NCBI RefSeq assembly: GCF_002973525.1
Contig: NZ_PVEN01000003.1
Span: 496,001 to 560,000 of the forward strand
Origin: Paraburkholderia sp. BL21I4N1
Lineage (GTDB): Bacteria; Pseudomonadota; Gammaproteobacteria; Burkholderiales; Burkholderiaceae
Reading direction: 5' to 3'
DNA: 64,000 bases
A model generated the notes under the pieces. It saw only the letters and a program-made list of their open reading frames with translations. It made no database searches and had not been told where the DNA came from. Of this stretch, positions 9,275 to 19,592 are shown piece by piece; position 1 is the stretch's first letter; every line of letters begins with the position of its first letter. The position numbers and the translations under genes were made by a program.

Positions 9275-10027
9275 ATGAAGCATCACGATCAGGTCGCCGA
9301 CGCCTTCGGCTCGACCGCCGCCGCGTATTTGACGAGTCAGACCCATGCCACCGGCGCCGATCTGCAAACGCTGGCGGCGTCGATCGCCGCGACGCCGGAC
9401 GCGACGGTGCTCGACATGGGATGCGGGGCGGGTCACGCGAGCTTCGCGGTCGCGAAGCATGCAAAAGACGTGGTCGCGTACGACATCGCGCCGCCCATGC
9501 TGGCAACGGTCGAAGGCGCCGCGCAGGATCGCGGCCTCGCCAACATCCGCACGCAGCAGGGCGCGGCGGAAAAGCTGCCGTTCGCCGATCACAGCTTCGA
9601 CTGGGTGATCAGCCGGATGAGCGCGCACCATTGGCATGACGTGCCGCTCGCGCTCGCCGAGGTACGGCGTGTGTTGAAGCCGGCCGGCAAGGTGTTGTTC
9701 ATCGATATCGCCGGCAGCGATCATCCGTTGCTCGATACGCATTTGCAGGCGGTCGAGGTGCTGCGCGACGGTTCGCATATCCGCGATTACCGCGCCGACG
9801 AATGGGTCGCGTTTTTCGAAGCGGCTGGCTTTCAGGCGTCGATTCGCGAGCGCTGGCGCATCGATATCGAATTCGGTTCGTGGGTGGCGCGCATGCGGAC
9901 GCCGGAGCCGCGAGTCGTGGCGATCCGTTCGCTGTGGGCGCATTCGCCGGACGAGGTGCGTGCCTATTTCGGCGTGCAGGAAGATGGCTCGTTCAAGCTC
10001 GACGCGCTGATGATCGAGGCGCACTGA
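9275..10027 (+). CDS. Class I SAM-dependent methyltransferase
   Basis: A 250-residue soluble enzyme. Motif I (VLDMGCGAGHASF) lies near residue 48; the YDIAPPMLATVEG and LPFADHSFDWVISRMSAHHW segments follow in the order seen in the UbiE/BioC-like Methyltransf_11 family. The methyl acceptor cannot be deduced. The start ATG at 9275 has GGAG a few bases upstream. It is divergently paired with an MmyB-like regulator, an arrangement common in Burkholderia, which suggests inducible expression from the operator at 9161. Confidence 0.85.
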   Translation: MKHHDQVADAFGSTAAAYLTSQTHATGADLQTLAASIAATPDATVLDMGCGAGHASFAVAKHAKDVVAYDIAPPMLATVEGAAQDRGLANIRTQQGAAEKLPFADHSFDWVISRMSAHHWHDVPLALAEVRRVLKPAGKVLFIDIAGSDHPLLDTHLQAVEVLRDGSHIRDYRADEWVAFFEAAGFQASIRERWRIDIEFGSWVARMRTPEPRVVAIRSLWAHSPDEVRAYFGVQEDGSFKLDALMIEAH

Positions 10028-10084
10028 CGAACGCGAAGGAACGCGCGAAGGATCGCGCGCGGCAAAATTCCCGCGCCGAAAATG

Positions 10085-10124
10085 ACAACGCCGGGCACGG
10101 AAAAAACTCCGTGTCCGGCGTTGT
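10085..10124. terminator. Hairpin terminator between methyltransferase and ppc
   Basis: A 17-base-pair near-perfect inverted repeat, ACAACGCCGG..CCGGCGTTGT with loop AAAAAAC, lies between the converging genes. Only a short T stretch follows on either strand, so it may act in both directions less efficiently than the other terminators here. Confidence 0.6.
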
Positions 10125-10169
10125 CGTTCAAGCGGCCAACCAGGCCGCTTGAGCACTCAGCCGGTGTGC

Positions 10170-13100
10170 TTAACCCGTATTGCGCAGCCCCGCCGCGATC
10201 CCGTTGATGCTCAAATGAATCCCGCGCCGCACGCGCGCGTTGGTGTCGCCCGCGCGGTGACGCTTGAGCAACTCCACCTGCAAGTGATTCAGCGGATCGA
10301 GATACGGGAAGCGGTTCTTGATCGAACGCGCGAGCAGCGGATTCTCCGCGAGGCGCTCGCTCTTGCCGGTGATTTCCGACAACACCTTCGAGGTGCGTTC
10401 CCACTCCGCGACGATGCGCTCGAACACGTGCTTGCGCAGCTTCTTGTCCGACACCAGCGCCGCATAACGTGAGGCGACCGCGAGGTCGGTCTTCGCCAGC
10501 ACCATGTCCATGTTCGACAGCAGGTTCGAGAAGAACGGCCAGCTCTTGTGCATTTTCTTCAGCAGCGTGAGACGGCGCGCGCGTTCGGCGTCGCTCGGCG
10601 CGCTGTCCAGATGCGCGGCCACCGCGCTGCCGAAACCGTACCAGCCGGTCAGCAGCAAACGGCATTGACCCCACGAGAAGCCCCACGGAATGGCGCGCAG
10701 ATCTTCGATCTTGCGTTGCTTCGGATCCTGCAGCTTGCGCGAAGCCGGCCGGCTGCCGATGTTCAGCTCGGCGATCTCCGCGATCGGCGTGGACTCGAAG
10801 AAGTACTCCTTGAAGCCCGGCGTTTCGTAGACCAACGCGCGATACGACGCCATTGCCGCGTCGGACAACTGCTGCATGGTCTCTTCGAATTCCGGCAACT
10901 GCGCGGGCGTATTGCCGTGCGGCAGCAACGACGCTTCGAGCGTCGCGGCGATTACCGTTTCCAGATTGCGCCGGCCGATTTCCGGATTGCCGAACTTGCT
11001 GGCAATCACTTCGCCTTGCTCGGTCAAACGGATCTGACCGTCGACGGTGCCCGGCGGCTGCGACAGAATCGCCTGATAGGTCGGACCGCCCCCGCGGCCG
11101 ACGGTGCCGCCGCGACCATGGAACAGCCGCAGCGTGATACCGCGCTGGTTGAACAGCGACACCAGCGCGAGTTCGGCGCGATACAGCTCCCAGTTCGAGG
11201 TGAGGAAACCGCCGTCTTTATTGCTGTCCGAATAGCCGAGCATCACTTCCTGCTCGTTGCCCTGATGTTCGATCAGTGCGTCGACGCCCGGCAGCGAGAT
11301 CAGGTCGCGCATGATGTGCGACGCGTTGCGCAAGTCGGGAATCGTCTCGAACAGCGGAATCACCATCAGGCCCGCGCGCGCCGGGTCGTTAGCGTCGCCC
11401 AGACGGCCGTGCAGCAGGCCGGTTTCCTTTTGCAGCAACATCACTTCGACCAGATCGCTGACCGTTTCCGTGTGCGAAATGATGTAGTTGCGCACCGCGC
11501 GCGCGCCGAATTTTTCACGCGTCACGCGGGCTTCCTCGAGCACGCCGAGTTCGCTCTTCACGAGATCGGAATACTCGGCATACGGCAGACGCAACGGACG
11601 CGGCTGCGCCAGTTCGGCGAGTAGCACGGCGAGCTTGTCCGATTCGGACAGCGCCGCGTAGTCTTCCACGACGCCCGCGCGCTTGAGCAATTCGGCGATC
11701 ACCGCTTCGTGAATGTCCGAGCTTTGACGCAAGTCGATGCTCGCGAGGTGGAAGCCGAACACTTCGGCGGCGCGCGCGAGCGGCGACAGGCGGGGCGCCG
11801 CCAGCGGCGCGCCGTGATGCTCGGCGAGCGAATCGATCAGCACGTGCAGATCGCGCACGAAGTCGGCGGAGTCGTCATACGGGATCGCCCGCACCGGCGC
11901 CGCGCCGCGGCCGGCGCTGCGCACCGGCACGCTGCCTTCGCCCAGACGCACGCGTGCGCTGGCGGCGAGCCGCGTGTACATGCCGATCAACGCACGGCGG
12001 TACGGCTCGTCGGTGCGATGCGGCGACTGGTCGGGCGACGCGGCGGCCAGCGCCTTGAGCGGCTCGCTGGCGCCGGCCAGCAGGTTCGACACCGACAACT
12101 CCGCGCCGAGCTTGTGCACCTGCTCCATGTAGTGTTCGAAGATCACCGCGGCCTGGCGGGTGATCGCGTTTTCCAGCGTTTCGGCTGTGACGTTCGGATT
12201 GCCATCGCGGTCGCCGCCGATCCAGCTGCCCATCTGGAAGAACGGCGGCAGACGCGCTTCGAGGCCGTGCTCGGCGAGCGCTTCTTCGATATCGGCGTAC
12301 AGCGCCGGGATTTCTTCGAGGAAAGTGGCGCGATAGAACGACAGCGCGTTTTCGATTTCGTCGGCGACCGACAGACGCGTGTCGCGCAGCATGCGCGTTT
12401 GCCATAGCGACGTGACGCGCGCGCGCAGCATCGCTTCGTTATGCAAGCGTTCGCGGTCGGTCAATTGCTGGTCGCGCTCGGCAAGCAGACGCGCGACGTC
12501 GTGCTGCGCGTCGAGAATGCTCTTGCGTTGCACTTCGGTAGGGTGCGCGGTCAGCACCGGCACGATCAGCGCTTCGTTGAAGAACTGCTGCAACACCGGC
12601 GTCGCGGCCGCGCCGGCGGCGACGAGCCGCTCCAGCGCATGGGCGATCGTGCCCGGCTGCGAGGTCGAGCCGGCCAGCGCGTGAATCCGGTGACGGCGGT
12701 TGCGGTGACGGTCTTCGGCGATATTCGCCAGATGCGAGAAGTAGCTGAACGCGCGCACCACGCTGACCGTTTGCTCCGGGCTCAGCGAGCGCAGTTTTCT
12801 GTCGAGCGTTTGCGCGGCCGCGCTGTCGTCCTCGCGGCGAAAGCGTACCGCCGTCTGACGGATCGTCTCGACGACGTCGAACACTTCGTCGCCTTCCTGT
12901 TCGCGCAGCACGTCGCCAAGCAGGCGTCCCAGATAACGGATGTCCTGGAACAGCGGATGGTCCTTGTCCTCGCGCGTGCGGCCGTTGGTTTTCGGCGCGG
13001 GCACCTTGGTGTCTTTCGACACGGCTTGCAGCGCAGGCGCCGACGTGGCCTTCTCCGCCTTGACGGTTTTCACGGGCTTGACCGCCTTGGCGGACGTGGA

Positions 13101-13304
13101 CGTTTTAGCGGATTTGCTGGCCTTGGCGGCGTTGGCCGGCTGGGCGGCGCGGGCTGTTTTGCCGGCGCGTTTGGCCGGTGTCGACTGCGTGGCGCTCGCG
13201 GCGGAGCCGGCGGAAGCGGTAGGCGCCGCGGCGGTGTCGGCCGCGTTGGTGTTGGGCGATGCAGTGTTGCGGCGGGCAGGGCGCGCCGATCCGGAAGACG
13301 TCAC
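10170..13304 (-). CDS. ppc: Phosphoenolpyruvate carboxylase with long N-terminal extension
   Basis: Anaplerotic cytosolic enzyme making oxaloacetate from PEP and bicarbonate. The product of 1044 residues is longer than the usual 880-940. The catalytic core starts near residue 116 ([16 protein letters not shown]). It contains the active-site His motif [13 protein letters not shown] and the glycine/arginine loop [14 protein letters not shown], and ends [11 protein letters not shown] as PEPCs do. Residues 1-115 are low-complexity Ala/Lys/Thr/Ser sequence. Translation starts at a GTG (13304) with GAGGAAA just upstream. An internal start after the extension is possible, but I see no ATG with a good ribosome site there. 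It is divergent from hemC. Confidence 0.95.
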   Translation of the reverse strand: MTSSGSARPARRNTASPNTNAADTAAAPTASAGSAASATQSTPAKRAGKTARAAQPANAAKASKSAKTSTSAKAVKPVKTVKAEKATSAPALQAVSKDTKVPAPKTNGRTREDKDHPLFQDIRYLGRLLGDVLREQEGDEVFDVVETIRQTAVRFRREDDSAAAQTLDRKLRSLSPEQTVSVVRAFSYFSHLANIAEDRHRNRRHRIHALAGSTSQPGTIAHALERLVAAGAAATPVLQQFFNEALIVPVLTAHPTEVQRKSILDAQHDVARLLAERDQQLTDRERLHNEAMLRARVTSLWQTRMLRDTRLSVADEIENALSFYRATFLEEIPALYADIEEALAEHGLEARLPPFFQMGSWIGGDRDGNPNVTAETLENAITRQAAVIFEHYMEQVHKLGAELSVSNLLAGASEPLKALAAASPDQSPHRTDEPYRRALIGMYTRLAASARVRLGEGSVPVRSAGRGAAPVRAIPYDDSADFVRDLHVLIDSLAEHHGAPLAAPRLSPLARAAEVFGFHLASIDLRQSSDIHEAVIAELLKRAGVVEDYAALSESDKLAVLLAELAQPRPLRLPYAEYSDLVKSELGVLEEARVTREKFGARAVRNYIISHTETVSDLVEVMLLQKETGLLHGRLGDANDPARAGLMVIPLFETIPDLRNASHIMRDLISLPGVDALIEHQGNEQEVMLGYSDSNKDGGFLTSNWELYRAELALVSLFNQRGITLRLFHGRGGTVGRGGGPTYQAILSQPPGTVDGQIRLTEQGEVIASKFGNPEIGRRNLETVIAATLEASLLPHGNTPAQLPEFEETMQQLSDAAMASYRALVYETPGFKEYFFESTPIAEIAELNIGSRPASRKLQDPKQRKIEDLRAIPWGFSWGQCRLLLTGWYGFGSAVAAHLDSAPSDAERARRLTLLKKMHKSWPFFSNLLSNMDMVLAKTDLAVASRYAALVSDKKLRKHVFERIVAEWERTSKVLSEITGKSERLAENPLLARSIKNRFPYLDPLNHLQVELLKRHRAGDTNARVRRGIHLSINGIAAGLRNTG

Positions 13305-13718
13305 GATGGGTTTCCTCAGGGAAGCCGGGGTCTGTTGAGTGATGGACTGCTACTGCGGAACTGCGCTACGGACTGCAAGGTGAACAGCACTAACGACAGG
13401 TGCCGATGGAGAACGGCTGTGGAACCAGCACGCCGAACCGCCGAAACGCCGGTGAGGGTGACCGTGCGCCGGCATGCGATGCACGCCGGCCGGGTCGGCC
13501 ACGCGTGCAGCTTGCGCCGCATTGCATCATCCCGCATGCCGGGCAGCGGTGCGCGAACGACCGTGCGTGAACAGGCTGGGATGGGGCAGGCGTGTGCTGC
13601 GCGAAGCCTGTCTCCTCCATCGATACCGCGCCCGCACGGCGGCTGGCCGTGCCTTGAGACATAAGGGCGCGTGCTAACATTGTTTGTTATTACATCCCGA
13701 CATTCGATCAGCAAGCTA
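13305..13718. other. Divergent promoter region ppc / hemC
   Basis: No gene is visible. A TGCTAACAT extended -10 element (13672-13680) lies 39 bases before the hemC start with TTGAGA at 13654, though the spacing is short. Nothing comparable was found for ppc on the other strand. Confidence 0.45.
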
Positions 13719-14759
13719 ATGAACACCGAGACGTTTTCCACGCCACCCCACACGCTTGTGATTGCGTCGCGAGAAAGCCGCCTTGCCATCTGGCAGGCGG
13801 AGCATGTGCGATGTGCGCTGCACAAATTATATCCATCTTGTGACGTAAAAATCCTCGGAATGACGACACGTGGCGATCAAATTCTCGATCGCACTTTGTC
13901 GAAGGTTGGTGGTAAGGGTTTGTTCGTCAAGGAACTGGAAGCGGCTCTCGCCGATGGCCGCGCCGATCTCGCCGTGCATTCGCTCAAAGACGTGCCGATG
14001 ACCTTGCCCGAGGGCTTTGCGCTGTCGACCATCATGGAACGTGAAGATCCGCGCGACGCGCTGGTCTCGAATCAATACGAGTCGCTGGCCGCATTGCCGG
14101 CCGGCGCGGTGGTCGGCACGTCCAGCCTGCGTCGCGAGGCGATGTTGCGCATCCGTTATCCGCATCTCGAAGTGCGGCCGCTGCGCGGCAATCTGGATAC
14201 GCGTCTGGGTAAGCTCGATCGCGGCGACTACGCGGCGATCATTCTGGCCGCCGCCGGGCTGAAGCGCCTGGGTCTCGCCGAACGTATCCGCGCGCTGCTC
14301 GATCCGGAAGACAGCTTGCCCGCGGCGGGTCAAGGCGCGCTCGGCATCGAGATTCGTGCCGATCGGGCGGACCTCGCGGCATGGCTCGCGCCGTTGCATC
14401 ACGAACACACCGCGGCGGCAGTCGAAGCGGAGCGCATGGTGTCGCGCGCGCTCGGCGGCAGTTGCGAAGTGCCGCTTGCCGCGTATGCCACGTGGCATGA
14501 CGGCGCGTTGCATCTGCGCGGCATGGTCGCGACGCCCGACGGCCAGCGCGTGTTGAGCGCGCAGGCCTCGGCGCCCGCGCCGACCGTCGAACGCGCCATC
14601 GCGCTCGGCCAGCAGGTCGCCGACGAGCTCGAACAGCAAGGCGCGATGGAGATCGTGCGGGCGCTCAGCACGGCCAGCGGTCCCGCTGCGGGTTCGGCGA
14701 ACGGCACACCGAACGACGCCCATTCCGGCACAACCCCCGGCGCGGTGACCGGCGAGTGA
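13719..14759 (+). CDS. hemC: Porphobilinogen deaminase (hydroxymethylbilane synthase)
   Basis: A 346-residue cytosolic tetrapyrrole enzyme that joins four porphobilinogen molecules into hydroxymethylbilane. Core motifs seen: [42 protein letters not shown], and the dipyrromethane-cofactor cysteine in [13 protein letters not shown]. The C-terminus has a 30-residue Gly/Ser/Ala-rich tail beyond the usual end. The ATG at 13719 gives the normal N-terminus. The stop TGA overlaps the start of the following hemD part, so the two are probably translationally coupled in one hem operon. Confidence 0.96.
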   Translation: MNTETFSTPPHTLVIASRESRLAIWQAEHVRCALHKLYPSCDVKILGMTTRGDQILDRTLSKVGGKGLFVKELEAALADGRADLAVHSLKDVPMTLPEGFALSTIMEREDPRDALVSNQYESLAALPAGAVVGTSSLRREAMLRIRYPHLEVRPLRGNLDTRLGKLDRGDYAAIILAAAGLKRLGLAERIRALLDPEDSLPAAGQGALGIEIRADRADLAAWLAPLHHEHTAAAVEAERMVSRALGGSCEVPLAAYATWHDGALHLRGMVATPDGQRVLSAQASAPAPTVERAIALGQQVADELEQQGAMEIVRALSTASGPAAGSANGTPNDAHSGTTPGAVTGE

Positions 14760-16780
14760 TGACGGCCGACTCCTCCGGCAACACCTCGTCCTCCACCGTC
14801 GGCAAGACGGCGTTCACGGTCGTGATTACGCGACCGGCCGGTCAGTCGAGCGAACTGATCTCGCGGCTCGCCGAGGCCGGCATCGCCACACTCGACTTCC
14901 CGCTGATCGATATCGCGCCGGTCACCGACGCCGCGCCGCTGCGCGCGGCGCTCGCTTCGCTCGAACGCTACGCGCTGGTCGTGTTCGTCTCGCCGAACGC
15001 AATCGACCAGGCTTTCGCGCACAGCGATGCGATCTGGCCGCATGCGTTGCCGATCGGCGTGGTCGGGCCGGGCAGCGTGCAGGCGCTCGCGCGCCATGGC
15101 GTCGCGGCGCCCGCGTACAACGTGATCAGCCCGCCGTCGGGTCACGACGAAGAAACCGCGCGCTTCGATTCCGAAGGCCTGTTCGCGGCGCTCGAAACCG
15201 CGCTCGGCGCCACCGGCTTCGAAGGCAAGCGCGTGCTGATCGTGCGCGGCGACGGCGGCCGCGAATGGCTTGCCGAGCGTCTGCGCGAAGCCGGCGCCGA
15301 GGTCGAGACGGTCGCGGCTTACCGGCGTCTGGTGCCCGAGCCGTCCATCGGCGGTTGGGCGCGCGTGCACGAACTGCTCGCCGGCCTGCCGCACGCGTGG
15401 CTGCTGACCAGTTCCGAAGGCGTGCGCAATCTGCACGAACTCGCGCAAGACCATCTGACTACTGGCGAAATCGCCGCGCTCAAACACGCCACGCTTGTCA
15501 CGCCGCATCCGCGGATTGCGCAGACCGCGCGGGCATTGGGTTTTGATAGCATGACGGTGTCCGGCGCGGGCGACGACCGGATTGCCCGCGCTCTGCTTGC
15601 CGCCGTTCCGACCGTAGTTCAACCGGCACCGTCCAACCCGGCTCATTCACCGGCACAATCACGCATGACTGAAACGACCGCTTCCACGAACGCTTCACCC
15701 CAGCCGGCCGCGACCACCGGGTTGCCGCCGAATCCCCCCTTCACGCCCTACGAAGCGCAAAAGCGCCGCAGCGCGAGCGGACCGCTGCTGTGGTTTGTCG
15801 TCGTGATCCTGGCCTGTGGCGCGGGCGTGGGCGGCTTTGCGCTCAACCGTAAGGTGGAGCGCGCCGAGCAGCAGCTCGCGCAACGCCAGCAGGCCAACGA
15901 CGCCCAGACCAGCGAGTTGCGCGTCAAGACCGAGCAGGCGCTGGCCACGGTGCATCAATCGGACGCCCAGGTCGCGCAGCTCGAAGGCAAGCTCGCCGAT
16001 GCGCAAACCGCGCAGCAGGCGCTGCAGCAGCAATACACGGATCTTGCCCGCAATCGCGACGACTGGACCTTCGCCGAAGTCGGGCAGATGCTGTCGGCCG
16101 CGAGCCAGCAGTTGCAGCTCACCGGCAACACGCAGCTCGCGCTGTTCGCGCTGCAAAGCGCGGACACGCGCCTCGCCGCGTCGGACAGCCCGCAAGCCGT
16201 CACGGTGCGCAAGGCGATCGCGCAAGACATCGACAAGCTGAAGGCCGCGCCGTCCACCGATCTGACCGGTCTCGCCATCAAGCTCGACAACGCGATCGAC
16301 CAGATCGACAGCCTGCCGCTGTCGGGCGAGTCGCCGATCGCGCACGCCACGCCGAAGGCCGCGACCTGGGCCGACACGGCGAAGGTGGCCGCGGCCACCG
16401 GCGAGCCGCGCTGGAAAGTGTGGTGGCGCGAAGTCACCACGGGCATCGGCCAGCAGTTGACGAGCCTCGTGCAGGTGCGCCGTATCGACAATGCCGACGC
16501 CATGCTGGTCACGCCCGACCAGGGCTACTTCGTGCGTGAGAACGTGAAGCTGCGCCTGCTGTCGGCGCGTCTCGCGTTGTTGTCGCGCAACCAGACCACG
16601 CTGAAGTCGGATCTGCAGGCGGCGCAGTCCGCGCTCACGCGCTATTTCGACAACGCGTCGAAGAAGACGCAGACCGTGGAAGATCTGGTCAAGCAGGTGG
16701 ACGCGGGCTCCGCCGCGGTCGAACTGCCGAATCTGAACACGAGTCTGCAAGCCGTCAATCAATACCGGAACCGAGGTTAA
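14756..16780 (+). CDS. hemDX: Fused uroporphyrinogen-III synthase / HemX
   Basis: One frame of 674 residues with two parts. Residues 1-290 are HemD, which closes hydroxymethylbilane to uroporphyrinogen III ([15 protein letters not shown] at the start, [11 protein letters not shown] near 80, [12 protein letters not shown] near 220). Residues 304-674 are HemX-like: a proline-rich lead, one membrane helix at about 344-363, a long Gln/Ala-rich coiled coil at 366-430 and a helical periplasmic domain. HemX homologues are often labelled uroporphyrinogen-III methyltransferase, but this region has none of the SAM methylase motifs. It starts at GTG 14756 or ATG 14759, overlapping the hemC stop. Such fusions are known in Burkholderia. 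An in-frame ATG at 15665 could allow separate HemX production. Confidence 0.92.
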   Translation: MMTADSSGNTSSSTVGKTAFTVVITRPAGQSSELISRLAEAGIATLDFPLIDIAPVTDAAPLRAALASLERYALVVFVSPNAIDQAFAHSDAIWPHALPIGVVGPGSVQALARHGVAAPAYNVISPPSGHDEETARFDSEGLFAALETALGATGFEGKRVLIVRGDGGREWLAERLREAGAEVETVAAYRRLVPEPSIGGWARVHELLAGLPHAWLLTSSEGVRNLHELAQDHLTTGEIAALKHATLVTPHPRIAQTARALGFDSMTVSGAGDDRIARALLAAVPTVVQPAPSNPAHSPAQSRMTETTASTNASPQPAATTGLPPNPPFTPYEAQKRRSASGPLLWFVVVILACGAGVGGFALNRKVERAEQQLAQRQQANDAQTSELRVKTEQALATVHQSDAQVAQLEGKLADAQTAQQALQQQYTDLARNRDDWTFAEVGQMLSAASQQLQLTGNTQLALFALQSADTRLAASDSPQAVTVRKAIAQDIDKLKAAPSTDLTGLAIKLDNAIDQIDSLPLSGESPIAHATPKAATWADTAKVAAATGEPRWKVWWREVTTGIGQQLTSLVQVRRIDNADAMLVTPDQGYFVRENVKLRLLSARLALLSRNQTTLKSDLQAAQSALTRYFDNASKKTQTVEDLVKQVDAGSAAVELPNLNTSLQAVNQYRNRG

Positions 16781-16782
16781 TC

Positions 16783-17973
16783 ATGGCGATCCGGGGACTT
16801 CTATGGCTTGCGTTGCTGTTCGCCGTCGCGGTGGTGCTGGCGGTGGTCGGGCGCTTCGATATGGGGCAGGTGCTGTTGATCTATCCGCCGTACCGCGTCG
16901 ACATTTCGTTGAATCTGTTCGTGGTCGGACTGGTGGTGCTGTTCATCCTGCTGTACGCGCTGCTGCGCATCTTCCGCAATATCTGGCGTATGCCGCAGCG
17001 CGTGGCGGCTTATCGCGCGCGTTCGCGCGTCGCCAAGGCGCACGCGGCGTTGCGCGATGCGATCGGCAATCTGTATGCGGGGCGTTTTTCGCGTGCTGAA
17101 AAGGCCGCGAAAGATGCGCTCGTCAATGGCGACAACAAGGGCGCGGCCGGGTTGATCGCGGCCACCGCGGCGCACCGCATGCATGAATACGGACGGCGCG
17201 ACGAATGGCTCGCGCAGATCGACGAAGCCGACTGGCTCGACGCTCGCCTGATGGCCACCGCCGACATGCGCGCCGACGGCCGCGACGCCGACGGCGCCTT
17301 GACCGCGCTGACCGAGATGCAATCGCAAGGCGCGCGGCGCATTCACGCGCAGCAGATCATGTTGCGCGCGCAACAGCAATTGAAGAACTGGGCCGAAGTG
17401 CTCAAGCTCGTCAAGACGCTGGAAAAACGCGAGGCGATTCATCCGGCCGTGGCGGTACGCTTGCGGCAACTGGCGGCGGAAAACCTGCTGCGCGATCGCC
17501 GGCATAACGCCGACGCGCTGCTGGAACTGTGGAATTCGCTGTCGGCCACCGAGCGTCATTCGCCGCGTCTCGCCGATCTCGCCGCCGAACTGCTGGTGGC
17601 GCTGAACCGTCCGCAAGACGCGCGCAAGATCGTCGAGGAAGCGCTGGCGCAGAACTGGGACGCGCGGCTGTTGCGCCGTTATCCGGATACCACCGCGGGC
17701 GACGCCCTGCCGCTGATCCAGAAGGCCGAAGCCTGGCAGAAGGATCGTCCGGAAGATGCCGACCTGATGTTCGCCCTCGGCCGTTTGTGCCTGCATCAGC
17801 AACTGTGGGGCAAGGCGCAATCGTTCCTCGAGCGGGCGTTGAAACTGGCCGACAACGAGACCTTGAAGATTCGCTCGCATCGCGCGTTGGCGCGTTTGCA
17901 CGAACAGCTTGGCGATACGGATAAGGCGAGCCAGCATTATCGCGAGAGTTCGCTGGCCATGAACGTGGTGTGA
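16783..17973 (+). CDS. hemY: HemY-like TPR membrane protein
   Basis: A 396-residue inner-membrane protein of the proteobacterial HemY family (not the Bacillus protoporphyrinogen oxidase of the same name). Two N-terminal membrane helices (about 4-22 and 43-65) are followed by a cytoplasmic-side or periplasmic TPR solenoid; the final repeats ALGRLCLHQQLWGKAQSFLE and HRALARLHEQLGDTDKASQHY are clear TPR units. It starts 2 bases after the hemDX stop, so it is the third gene of the hem operon. Its role is thought to be in coordinating late haem synthesis; the exact activity is not established. Confidence 0.9.
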   Translation: MAIRGLLWLALLFAVAVVLAVVGRFDMGQVLLIYPPYRVDISLNLFVVGLVVLFILLYALLRIFRNIWRMPQRVAAYRARSRVAKAHAALRDAIGNLYAGRFSRAEKAAKDALVNGDNKGAAGLIAATAAHRMHEYGRRDEWLAQIDEADWLDARLMATADMRADGRDADGALTALTEMQSQGARRIHAQQIMLRAQQQLKNWAEVLKLVKTLEKREAIHPAVAVRLRQLAAENLLRDRRHNADALLELWNSLSATERHSPRLADLAAELLVALNRPQDARKIVEEALAQNWDARLLRRYPDTTAGDALPLIQKAEAWQKDRPEDADLMFALGRLCLHQQLWGKAQSFLERALKLADNETLKIRSHRALARLHEQLGDTDKASQHYRESSLAMNVV

Positions 17974-18030
17974 GATTGGCGTTTAGCGCCGCCCGACCGT
18001 CTGATTCAGGCAGCGCAGGCAAATGAAGAA

Positions 18031-18064
18031 AACCCCCGGTGTTGCGGAACACCGGGGGTTTTTT
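18031..18064. terminator. Bidirectional terminator between hemY and the MFS gene
   Basis: A stem of at least 11 base pairs (CCCCCGGTGTT / AACACCGGGGG, loop GCGG), with six T on the plus side and TTTTC on the minus side. It serves the hem operon and the converging transporter gene. Confidence 0.85.
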
Positions 18065-18163
18065 GTTGATGCGTCGAAACATCGGTCGCTTTACCGGTCA
18101 CGCAGGCGGCAAGCGCATCACGGCGCGTGTCGCCCAACGCCCACCGTTACGCGATGAACCGCT

Positions 18164-19483
18164 TCACTTGTTCACCATCCTCGCCGGCACGCTGATCGCC
18201 AGCAAACCGCCCAGCACCATGAACGCGGCCAGCATGTACATGCCGGAGTCGTTCGCGGCGGTCGCCTGCTTGAGCCAGCCCACCGCGTATGGGCTCAGAA
18301 AGCCCGCCAGATTGCCGATCGAGTTGATCATCGCAATGCCGGCCGCCGCGCCCGTACCGGCAAGAATCGCCGTAGGCAGACTCCAGAACAGCGGCAGCGT
18401 GGTCAGAATGCCCATGGTCGCGAGGGTCAGCGCGGTCATGGCGAGCACCGTGTTGTGCGCCCAGACGACCGACAGCACCAGCCCGAGCGCGCCCGCAAAA
18501 GCCGGCACCGCGATATGCCAGCGCCGCTCGCGGGTGCGGTCCGCGCTGCGTGCCACGAACACCATCGCCACCACCGCCGCCGCGAACGGAATCGCGGACA
18601 GCAGGCCGATCATGAACGAGTCGGTGACGCCGGTCGCCTTGATGATGGTCGGCAGCCAGAAGCTCACGCCGTATAGCCCCATCACGAACGAGAAATACAC
18701 GAGACTCAGCATCAGCACGCGGCCGCTCGTGAGCACCTGGCGGATCGGCATGTCGTGCTTGGTCGCTTCCTCGGCGGAGACCTGGCTTTCGAGCAGTTGC
18801 TGTTCCTCGCGCGTCAGCCATTTCGCTTTCGAGATCCGGTCGTCCAGCTTCGCGAACACCAGAATCCCGACGATCACCGACGGCACGCCTTCGAGCAGAA
18901 ACAGCCACTGCCAGCCATGCCAGCCGTTCATGCCGTTGAAGTTCTTCAGGATGTAGCCCGACACCGGACCGCCTATCACCCCCGACAACGCGATCGCCGT
19001 CATGAACCAGGTGGTCATGCGGCCGCGCCGGTGCGCCGGATACCAGTAGGTGAGATACAGGATGATGCCGGGGAAGAAGCCCGCTTCGGCGAGACCGAGC
19101 AGAAAGCGCATCGCGTAGAACATGGCCGGCGTGGTGACGAACATGGTCAGCATCGAGATCACGCCCCACGACACCATGATCCGTGCAATCCACACCCGCG
19201 CGCCGACCTTGTGCAGGATCACGTTGCTGGGAATTTCGAAGATGAAATAGCCAAGGAAGAAAATCCCCGCGCCGAAGCCGTAGACGGCGTCGCTCAGGCC
19301 GAGGTCGCTGGTCATTTGCAGCTTCGCGAAGCCGACGTTGACGCGATCCAGATACGCGACCACGTAGCAGAGCATCAGCAGCGGGGCGAGCCGCCACGTG
19401 ACCTTGCGGTAGGTGGCCTCCTCGAAGGTGGAGGGGGGCGCGCCCGCGCCGGGATGGTGGAGCGGATCTGCAGGACTTGCCAT
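18164..19483 (-). CDS. MFS transporter, anion:cation symporter (ACS) type
   Basis: A 439-residue twelve-helix carrier. The opening EEATYRKVTWRLAPLLMLCYVVAYLDRVNVGFAKLQM is split by loops as in the ACS family (tartrate, phthalate, glucarate, hexuronate permeases). FLLGLAEAGFFPGIILYLTYW is a strong ACS signature in helix 4. It starts at ATG 19483 with GGAGACACC upstream. It is the last gene of a minus-strand cluster ALDH - SDR - MFS, which suggests import of an organic acid or alcohol that the two dehydrogenases oxidise. The actual substrate is not deducible. Confidence 0.88.
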   Translation of the reverse strand: MASPADPLHHPGAGAPPSTFEEATYRKVTWRLAPLLMLCYVVAYLDRVNVGFAKLQMTSDLGLSDAVYGFGAGIFFLGYFIFEIPSNVILHKVGARVWIARIMVSWGVISMLTMFVTTPAMFYAMRFLLGLAEAGFFPGIILYLTYWYPAHRRGRMTTWFMTAIALSGVIGGPVSGYILKNFNGMNGWHGWQWLFLLEGVPSVIVGILVFAKLDDRISKAKWLTREEQQLLESQVSAEEATKHDMPIRQVLTSGRVLMLSLVYFSFVMGLYGVSFWLPTIIKATGVTDSFMIGLLSAIPFAAAVVAMVFVARSADRTRERRWHIAVPAFAGALGLVLSVVWAHNTVLAMTALTLATMGILTTLPLFWSLPTAILAGTGAAAGIAMINSIGNLAGFLSPYAVGWLKQATAANDSGMYMLAAFMVLGGLLAISVPARMVNK

Positions 19484-19592
19484 GGTGTCTCCTCTTTTCT
19501 TGTGGAATTGAAGTACCGCCTGCGATGGATTCTAGTCGCGCCAGGTGCTTTGGATGACGAATCGATACCGGGGGAAAACACTGAGGCGGGCG

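Noticed and set aside
15665-16780. Calling HemX a uroporphyrinogen-III C-methyltransferase
   Set aside because: The name is common in databases, but no SAM-binding or methylase motifs are present; it is a coiled-coil membrane protein.
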